In this document: piece after piece, positions 15,557-21,168 of the stretch
How the letters are laid out: each line of letters starts with the position of its first letter
Numbering within the stretch: position 1 is the stretch's first letter
From: Streptomyces triticisoli
GTDB taxonomy: Bacteria; Actinomycetota; Actinomycetes; Streptomycetales; Streptomycetaceae
DNA: 50,170 nucleotides
Assembly (NCBI RefSeq): GCF_003270085.1
Contig: NZ_QFDQ01000225.1
Location: 1 to 50,170 of the forward strand
Direction: 5' to 3'
Translations under genes and position numbers: made by a program
The notes under the pieces: generated by a model
Told to the model about the DNA's origin: nothing
The model's input: the letters and a program-made list of their open reading frames with translations, nothing else
The model's database searches: none

Positions 15557-16840
15557 GTGCTCTTCACGAACCGTGCCGAAGCGGGCCGGCGGCTGGCCGC
15601 CCGCCTGGAACACCTCAGGGGCCAGGACGTCGTGGTGCTCGGCCTGCCCCGGGGAGGGCTGCCGGTCGCCGCGGCCGTCGCGGAGGCCCTCGGCGCACCC
15701 CTGGACGTGTGCCTGGTACGGAAACTGGGCGTGCCCTCACGGCCGGAGCTCGGCATGGGAGCCATCGGCGAGGACGGCGTACGCGTCCTCGGCCAGGAGG
15801 TACTGCGCGCGGCCCACGTCCAGCCCGAGGCGCTGGCCCGCGTCGAGGCGCGTGAGCGCCGCGAGCTCGAGCGGCGCGCCACCCGCTACCGGGGCGAGCG
15901 GCCTCCGGCCGCCGTCACCGGCCGGACCGTCGTGATCGTCGACGACGGCGTGGCCACCGGCTCCACCGCGCGGGCGGCCTGCCGCACGGTACGCGCGCGT
16001 GGGGCGGCGAGGACCGTCCTCGCGGTCCCCGTCGCACCACCGGACTGGACGGACCGCCTCGCCGGCGAGGCCGACGAACTGATCTGCCTGGCCACACCAC
16101 CGGACTTCTTCGCGGTCGGCCAGTTCTACGCCGACTTCGCCCAGCTCGACGACGAGGACGTGGTCGCCTTCCTCCACCAGGCGGCAGGCCGCTCCTCGGC
16201 CGACCGCGAGGTGGAGGTGGCGGCCGGCGCCGTACGCCTCGGCGGCCATCTGACCGTGCCCCCCGACGCCGCCGGCGTCGTGGTCTTCGCCCACGGCAGC
16301 GGCAGCGGACGTCACAGTCCACGCAACCGCTTCGTCGCCGAGGGTCTCAACCGGGCCGGCCTCGGCACCCTCCTGTTCGACCTGCTCACCGAGGCGGAGG
16401 CGCGGGACCGCGCCAACGTGTTCGACACCGTGCTGCTGGCCGGCCGCCTCACCGACGCCACCGCCTGGCTGCGCACCCAGCCCGCCGCGGAAGGCCTGGC
16501 CGTCGGCTGGTTCGGCGCCAGCACCGGCGCGGCCGCGGCCCTCTGGGCCGCCGCGGAACCCGACGCCCGTATCGCCGCCGTGGTCTCCCGCGGGGGCCGG
16601 CCGGACCTCGCGGGGCCGAGGCTCCCGGCGGTGACCGCCCCCACGCTGCTGATCGTCGGCGGTGCCGATCTCACGGTCCTCGACCTCAACCGGCAGGCGC
16701 AGGCCCGCCTCCGCTGCGAGAGCCGGCTGACCACCGTCCCCGGCGCCACCCACCTCTTCGAGGAGCCCGGCGCCCTGGAAACGGTGACGGAGCTGGCCCG
16801 CGACTGGTTCACCGACCACATGGCGGCGGCGCACGTGTAG
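15557..16840 (+). CDS. Phosphoribosyltransferase fused to an alpha/beta hydrolase
   Basis: The 427-residue protein has two domains. Residues about 1-210 are a type I PRTase fold with the PRPP loop VVIVDDGVATGSTARAA. Residues about 220-427 are an alpha/beta hydrolase (dienelactone-hydrolase-like) with nucleophile elbow GASTG, an acid in GGADLTV and a histidine in GATHLFEE. Both active sites are complete. GTG 15557 follows GAAGGAG. The two activities probably act on one metabolite or one stress response; no substrate is evident. Confidence 0.85.
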   Translation: MLFTNRAEAGRRLAARLEHLRGQDVVVLGLPRGGLPVAAAVAEALGAPLDVCLVRKLGVPSRPELGMGAIGEDGVRVLGQEVLRAAHVQPEALARVEARERRELERRATRYRGERPPAAVTGRTVVIVDDGVATGSTARAACRTVRARGAARTVLAVPVAPPDWTDRLAGEADELICLATPPDFFAVGQFYADFAQLDDEDVVAFLHQAAGRSSADREVEVAAGAVRLGGHLTVPPDAAGVVVFAHGSGSGRHSPRNRFVAEGLNRAGLGTLLFDLLTEAEARDRANVFDTVLLAGRLTDATAWLRTQPAAEGLAVGWFGASTGAAAALWAAAEPDARIAAVVSRGGRPDLAGPRLPAVTAPTLLIVGGADLTVLDLNRQAQARLRCESRLTTVPGATHLFEEPGALETVTELARDWFTDHMAAAHV

Positions 16841-16875
16841 CTCCGCGGAGGCGGAAGGGGGACGAAGACAGAAGA

Positions 16876-16909
16876 AAACGGTGTCGACCGACTCCGGTCG
16901 ACACCGTTT
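16876..16909 (+). terminator. Strong hairpin terminator after the PRTase-hydrolase gene
   Basis: AAACGGTGTCGACCG (16876-16890) pairs perfectly with CGGTCGACACCGTTT (16895-16909) over the loop ACTC. It also lies just past the 3' end of the convergent tRNA gene and may stop both. Confidence 0.85.
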
Positions 16910-16914
16910 CCGTG

Positions 16915-17002
16915 TGGTGTCCGAGGGGGGACTTGAACCCCCACGCCCGATAAAGGGCACTAGCACCTCAAGCTAGCGCGTCTGCCATTCCGCCACCCGG
17001 GG
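16915..17002 (-). tRNA. tRNA-Leu (anticodon GAG)
   Basis: On the minus strand the anticodon stem is CTAGC/GCTAG around the loop TTGAGGT, giving anticodon GAG for CUC codons. There is a long class II variable arm (GCCC...GGGC), a T arm of GGGGG/CCCCC with loop TTCAAGT, and an encoded CCA at the 3' end (16915-16917). The acceptor 3' strand is CTCGGAC; the 5' strand read here is CCCCGGG, so the two outermost pairs (C:C and C:A) do not form. Otherwise the tRNA is complete. Confidence 0.9.
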
Positions 17003-17062
17003 GTGTGTGCCGTGCGGGGTTTCCCGCGGCGACGAAGGAAACATTACCAGGCTTTCGGGCGG

Positions 17063-17126
17063 GCCCGATCACCCGCCCCACGTGCCGGACGGTGTGCGTG
17101 GGGGGTGGCGGGGCGGGTGATCGGGC
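17063..17126. repeat. 17-bp perfect inverted repeat between divergent tRNA-Leu and M20 peptidase
   Basis: GCCCGATCACCCGCCCC (17063-17079) and its exact complement GGGGCGGGTGATCGGGC (17110-17126) flank a 30-base loop. Neither neighbouring gene ends here, so a conventional terminator is not expected at this position. The rest of 17003-17219 must contain the tRNA and peptidase promoters. Confidence 0.75.
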
Positions 17127-17219
17127 AGGGCTCTTGGGGTGGGGCGCGGGGAGGGGGAGGATGAGGGGGGACCACCGGCACACGTGGTGGACGACCGGCG
17201 CACAGTGGGAGGAAGCAGC

Positions 17220-18545
17220 GTGAGCGAGACGGACACGGCCAGGCGCGTCACCGGCGAGGACGAGGTCGTGGACCTCTGCCGTGAGCTGATCCAGATCGAC
17301 ACCAGCAACTACGGCGACCACTCGGGGCCGGGCGAGCGCAGGGCCGCCGAGTACGTTGCCGAGAAGCTCGCCGAGGTGGGCCTGGAACCGAAGATCTTCG
17401 AGTCGCACCCGGGCCGTGCCTCCACCGTGGCCCGCATCGAGGGCGAGGACCCGTCCCGGCCCGCGCTGCTGATCCACGGCCACACCGACGTCGTACCGGC
17501 CAACGCCGACGACTGGACCCACCACCCGTTCTCCGGCGAGATCGCGGACGGGTGCGTGTGGGGCCGCGGCGCGGTCGACATGAAGAACATGGACGCGATG
17601 ACGCTGGCGGTCGTACGCGACCGGCTGCGCAGCGGACGCAGGCCCCCGCGGGACATCGTGCTGGCGTTCCTCGCCGACGAGGAGGCCGGCGGGACGTACG
17701 GGGCGCGGTACCTCGTCGACAACCACCCTGACCTGTTCGAGGGCGTCACCGAGGCGATCAGCGAGGTGGGCGGCTTCTCCTTCACGGTCAGCGAACAGCG
17801 GCGGCTGTACCTGATCCAGACGGCCGAGAAGGGCATGCACTGGATGAAGCTGACCGTGGCCGGCACCGCGGGGCACGGTTCCATGATCCACCGGGACAAC
17901 GCGATCACCGAGCTGTCGGAGGCCGTGGCCCGGCTCGGGCGGCACAAGTTCCCGGTGCGGGTGACCAAGACCACCCGGGCCTTCCTCGACGAACTCGGCG
18001 ACGCGCTCGGCACCGAACTCGACCCGGAGGACATGGACGGCACGATCGCCAGGCTCGGCGGCATCGCCAAGCTCATCGGCGCGACCCTGAGCAACACCGC
18101 CAACCCCACGCAGCTGGGCGCCGGTTACAAGGTCAACGTCATCCCGGGCGAGGCCACCGCGCATGTCGACGGACGGTTCCTGCCCGGTCACGAGGAGGAG
18201 TTCCTCGCCGACCTGGACCGGATCCTCGGGCCCAAGGTCAGGCGCGAGGACGTGCACTCCGACAAGGCCGTCGAGACCACCTTCGACGGGGCCCTGGTGG
18301 AGGCGATGCAGTCCGCGCTGCTGGCGGAGGACCCGGCCGCCAGGGCCGTCCCGTACATGCTCTCCGGCGGCACCGACGCCAAGTCCTTCGACGACCTGGG
18401 CATCCGGGGCTTCGGCTTCGTGCCGCTGCGGCTGCCGCCGGAGCTGGACTTCGCGGGCATGTTCCACGGGGTGGACGAGCGGGTGCCGGTGGACGGCCTG
18501 AAGTTCGGCGTACGCGTGCTCGACCGGTTCATCGACGCGTCCTGA
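17220..18545 (+). CDS. M20 family metallopeptidase (ArgE/DapE-type)
   Basis: The 441-residue di-zinc amidohydrolase has the M20 metal sites HGHTDVVPA (first His/Asp) and DEEAGG (catalytic Glu pair), with GRGAVDMKNM between them. The dimerisation domain contains GTAGHGSMIHRDNAI. GTG 17220 lies seven bases after GGAGGAA; an upstream in-frame start at 17139 would add an unconserved tail. It is cytosolic and probably cleaves dipeptides or N-acyl amino acids. It is monocistronic. Confidence 0.9.
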   Translation: MSETDTARRVTGEDEVVDLCRELIQIDTSNYGDHSGPGERRAAEYVAEKLAEVGLEPKIFESHPGRASTVARIEGEDPSRPALLIHGHTDVVPANADDWTHHPFSGEIADGCVWGRGAVDMKNMDAMTLAVVRDRLRSGRRPPRDIVLAFLADEEAGGTYGARYLVDNHPDLFEGVTEAISEVGGFSFTVSEQRRLYLIQTAEKGMHWMKLTVAGTAGHGSMIHRDNAITELSEAVARLGRHKFPVRVTKTTRAFLDELGDALGTELDPEDMDGTIARLGGIAKLIGATLSNTANPTQLGAGYKVNVIPGEATAHVDGRFLPGHEEEFLADLDRILGPKVRREDVHSDKAVETTFDGALVEAMQSALLAEDPAARAVPYMLSGGTDAKSFDDLGIRGFGFVPLRLPPELDFAGMFHGVDERVPVDGLKFGVRVLDRFIDAS

Positions 18546-18638
18546 GGGCGTTTTCGGGTGTTTTCTAAGCCGGGCGGGCATGGATAATCGGCCGCGTGTA
18601 CGAAAGTGACCAAGGAAGAGTGAATGCGACGATAAGCT

Positions 18639-18666
18639 CGTAGCTCCATTACTCCTTCCTCGTTAC
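18639..18666 (+). promoter_or_regulatory. Sigma-BldN-like promoter of chpH
   Basis: CGTAGC (18639-18644) and CGTTAC (18661-18666) are separated by exactly 16 bases, close to the sigma-BldN consensus CGTAAC-N16-CGTTGA. Transcription would start about 40 bases before the chpH ATG. The short leader holds GCGATC/GATCGC (18674-18692). Confidence 0.6.
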
Positions 18667-18713
18667 AAGTGATGCGATCACCAAGAGATCGCTTATTTCA
18701 ACGAGGAGGAATA

Positions 18714-18947
18714 ATGATCAAGAAGGTCGTCGCTGCCGCGGTTGCCACCGGTGGGCTGGTTCTCGCGGGCGCCGGCGTGGCCGCCGCCGACTCCGGTGCC
18801 CAGGGTGCCGCCGTGCGCTCCTCGGGTGTCGCTTCCGGAAACGTCGTGCAGGTGCCGGTCCACGTGCCGGTGAACGTCTGCGGCAACACGATCTCGGTGA
18901 TCGGGCTGCTGAACCCTGCCGTCGGCAACGTCTGCATGAACAAGTGA
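18714..18947 (+). CDS. chpH: Short chaplin ChpH
   Basis: This is a 77-residue secreted hydrophobin-like protein. A Sec signal peptide (MIKKVVAAAVATGG... to about residue 25) is followed by a mature part of about 52 residues. That part consists of one chaplin domain with the conserved GN, PVNVCGN and a second cysteine (Cys56 and Cys74, presumed disulfide). Short chaplins self-assemble into amyloid fibrils that coat aerial hyphae. A strong GAGGAGGA precedes ATG 18714. The pairing with a long chaplin downstream matches the S. coelicolor chpH-chpC locus. Confidence 0.93.
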   Translation: MIKKVVAAAVATGGLVLAGAGVAAADSGAQGAAVRSSGVASGNVVQVPVHVPVNVCGNTISVIGLLNPAVGNVCMNK

Positions 18948-19004
18948 CGTTGTGCCCCGCCCTCGTGAGGGTCTGATTCCACCGACTCCGTAGGGGACTG
19001 AGCC

Positions 19005-19045
19005 GGTCGGCCCCGGAGCGCACGCCGTGTGCTCCGGGGCCGACC
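19005..19045 (+). terminator. Terminator after chpH
   Basis: GGTCGGCCCCGGAGCGCAC (19005-19023) pairs with 19027-19045 over a three-base loop, with one G-T pair. It separates chpH from chpC, so chpC needs its own promoter. Confidence 0.88.
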
Positions 19046-19108
19046 TGGTTTCCGCGCGGTCGCAACGGCGGTTTCCGGCCGGGGCGAATACGCGTTCCGG
19101 AAGGTTTT

Positions 19109-19173
19109 TCGAAAGTCGAAAAATCGAAAAGCCGAAAAATCGAAACGTTTCGAAGAGGCCGAAGAGGCCGAAG
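19109..19173. repeat. Short CGAAAA-type repeats in the chpC leader
   Basis: Five TCGAAA/CCGAAA words occur in a row (TCGAAAG, TCGAAAAA, TCGAAAAG, CCGAAAAA, TCGAAAC), followed by GTTTCGAA and two copies of GAGGCCGAA. The tract is unusually A-rich for this genome and lies 17 to 80 bases before the chpC ATG. Confidence 0.7.
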
Positions 19174-19189
19174 GTAGGGATTCAGCGAT

Positions 19190-20074
19190 ATGCGACAGGT
19201 CACCCGCAAGGGCCTGATGACCGTGGCCGCAGCCACCGGCGTGATCGCCGCCGCGAGCGGCTACGCCCACGCCGACGCGGGCGCGGCCGGAGCCGCGTCC
19301 GACTCGCCGGGCATGCTGTCCGGCAACACGGTGCAGGTGCCGGTCCACGTGCCGGTGAACGTCTGCGGCAACACGGTCAATGTCGTCGGGCTGCTCAACC
19401 CGGCGGTCGGCAACACCTGCGCCAACCAGGGCGGCGGCAGCCACACGTCAGGGGGGCACGGTGACTCCGGGCACGGCGACTCGCGTCACCACGGCTCCGG
19501 TCACCACCGCTCCGGGCGCGGCGGCTCGCACGCCGGTGGGCACACCGGCGGCTCGCCGGGCGTGGGCTCGGGCAACCACGTCCAGGTGCCGGTCGACGTG
19601 CCCGTCAATGTCTGCGGCAACAGCGTCGACGTGATCGGTGTGGGCAACCCGGTCACGGGCAACCACTGCGGCAACGGCGGTGGAGGACACCACGGCACGC
19701 CTCCGGGCGGCGACCACGAGACCCCGCCCGAGCACCCGGGCACTCCCGGCAACCCGGGCAACCCCGGGACTCCGGAGCACCCCGGGACGCCTGGCAACCC
19801 CGGTACGCCGGAGCACCCGGGCACTCCCGGGAACCCCGGCACCCCTGGCCGGCCCGGTACGCCGGCCACGCCCTCCGCCCCGGGTGGCGGCACCCCCGGT
19901 GGCTCCGCGCGCGTGAACCAGCCGGGCACGCACTCCGTCGCCGCGCCCGGCAGCCGGGCGCAGCTCGCCCACACCGGCAGCGACCTGCCGATGAGTGCCG
20001 TCCTGCCGGTGGGCGCGGGAGCGCTGCTCGCGGGCGCCGTGCTGTACCGCAGGGCCCGGGCCGCCGCCCGGTAA
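19190..20074 (+). CDS. chpC: Long chaplin ChpC, sortase-anchored
   Basis: The 294-residue protein has a signal peptide (cleavage after AHA, about residue 28) and two chaplin domains at about 39-78 and 123-161, with cysteine pairs 59/77 and 142/160. Between them lies a His/Gly/Ser-rich linker. A collagen-like run of Gly-X-Pro triplets follows (about 175-235). The LAHTG sorting signal lies at 259-263, then a hydrophobic helix and an arginine tail. Class E sortase would anchor it to the wall, where it seeds short chaplins at the hyphal surface. The Gly-X-Pro spacer appears long for this family. Confidence 0.92.
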   Translation: MRQVTRKGLMTVAAATGVIAAASGYAHADAGAAGAASDSPGMLSGNTVQVPVHVPVNVCGNTVNVVGLLNPAVGNTCANQGGGSHTSGGHGDSGHGDSRHHGSGHHRSGRGGSHAGGHTGGSPGVGSGNHVQVPVDVPVNVCGNSVDVIGVGNPVTGNHCGNGGGGHHGTPPGGDHETPPEHPGTPGNPGNPGTPEHPGTPGNPGTPEHPGTPGNPGTPGRPGTPATPSAPGGGTPGGSARVNQPGTHSVAAPGSRAQLAHTGSDLPMSAVLPVGAGALLAGAVLYRRARAAAR

Positions 20075-20096
20075 CCAGCATCTGCGGTGCACATGA

Positions 20097-20130
20097 CACA
20101 GTGGGCCCCGCGTCTGCGGGGCCCACTGTG
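20097..20130. terminator. Bidirectional terminator between chpC and the DUF5703 gene
   Basis: CACAGTGGGCCCCGC (20097-20111) pairs perfectly with GCGGGGCCCACTGTG (20116-20130) over GTCT, between convergent stops. Confidence 0.88.
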
Positions 20131-20146
20131 GCCCGGGCGTCTCAGC

Positions 20147-20335
20147 TCACCATGTGGCACGCACCTGGCGGATGATCCGCCGGCGCAACCGCACCCTGCG
20201 GCTGCCGTCGCGCAGCAGGCTCAGACGGTACAACTCCCAGTGTCCGTACTCGGCGTGGTCCGTCAGCAGACGTGCCGTCTCCTTGCGGGAGACCCCGCGC
20301 GGTACGTACACGTCGACAAATTCGTATTCCGGCAT
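20147..20335 (-). CDS. DUF5703 small basic protein
   Basis: The 62-residue protein starts MPEYEFVDVYVPRGVSRKE and ends in an arginine-rich RRVRLRRRIIRQVRATW. The opening is characteristic of the DUF5703 family of Streptomyces. It is cytosolic and basic, with unknown function. Its start lies only 47 bases from the start of the divergent acidic protein gene, so the two promoters must overlap. Confidence 0.8.
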   Translation of the reverse strand: MPEYEFVDVYVPRGVSRKETARLLTDHAEYGHWELYRLSLLRDGSRRVRLRRRIIRQVRATW

Positions 20336-20369
20336 CGCATCTATTGTGCGGTCCGGGGCCCGGTACGGA

Positions 20370-20375
20370 TAGCGT
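20370..20375 (+). promoter_or_regulatory. -10 box for a near-leaderless transcript
   Basis: TAGCGT ends seven bases before ATG 20383. With no Shine-Dalgarno in between, transcription probably starts at or next to the start codon. Confidence 0.4.
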
Positions 20376-20382
20376 CTGCACT

Positions 20383-21120
20383 ATGTCTGATGCTGCGCAG
20401 CCCACCGCTGCCGAGGTACGTGCCGCCGCCGAGGCGGTCAAGACCGCGCTCGACCGCCACCTGGCCGCGGTCGAACGCAGGTCGGGGGAGGAAGACCCGG
20501 CCGTCTACGAGGCGTTCAATCAGCTGGCCGCGGCCGCGGAGGCGTACGACGAACTGCTCTACGACCGCTACGACGAGGTCACGCCCTTCGAGATCCCCGG
20601 TGACGACTCGCTGCCGCCGTACACGGGCCCGGAGGAACCGCACGCGATCAGCGTGCTGATCCGCCGCGACTACGCCGTGGCCGAGCCGCATCGGCTGCTG
20701 GCCCAGGCCCGGCGGGTGGAGGCCGCGGACACCGAGGCCGGCCCGGGCATCGACGAGAACGCCTCCGCGACGGTGCCCGGGGCGCTCGGCATCCTGTTCG
20801 GTGAGTTCGAACCGGACGAGATCGCCACCCGGCACAACGAGTTCGGCCTGGAGGAGGGCGACTCCACCCTGTGGGTCACGGCCGCGGACGAGCCCGCCGA
20901 CCCGGGCGACTGGCTGGAGGCGCCCTTCGAGCACGTCGACCCGGAGCGGGTCGTCTGCCGCTTCGACGTCAGCGCGGTCTTCGACGACGACGAGGACGGC
21001 GATGTCGTCGTCATCGCTGACGACGACATCGATGACGACGACGATCTGGACGACGACGATCTCGGCACCGGACTCAACGACGACGACGAGCTGGAGCCGC
21101 TGGACGCGGCCGACCGCTGA
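20383..21120 (+). CDS. Acidic conserved hypothetical protein
   Basis: The 245-residue protein has a helical N-terminal half, a conserved-looking centre (PHAISVLIRRDYAVAEPHRL) and an extremely acidic C-terminal tail of aspartates (about residues 205-245). There is no signal peptide or membrane segment. The centre does not match any family I can name. The acidic tail suggests binding to a basic partner or to metal. The adjacent divergent DUF5703 protein is strongly basic and could be that partner, but this is speculation. Confidence 0.78.
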   Translation: MSDAAQPTAAEVRAAAEAVKTALDRHLAAVERRSGEEDPAVYEAFNQLAAAAEAYDELLYDRYDEVTPFEIPGDDSLPPYTGPEEPHAISVLIRRDYAVAEPHRLLAQARRVEAADTEAGPGIDENASATVPGALGILFGEFEPDEIATRHNEFGLEEGDSTLWVTAADEPADPGDWLEAPFEHVDPERVVCRFDVSAVFDDDEDGDVVVIADDDIDDDDDLDDDDLGTGLNDDDELEPLDAADR

Positions 21121-21168
21121 GCGGCGGCGGCTGAGCGGCGGCGGACGCGCCCGCAGTCTCCCCCCGTC

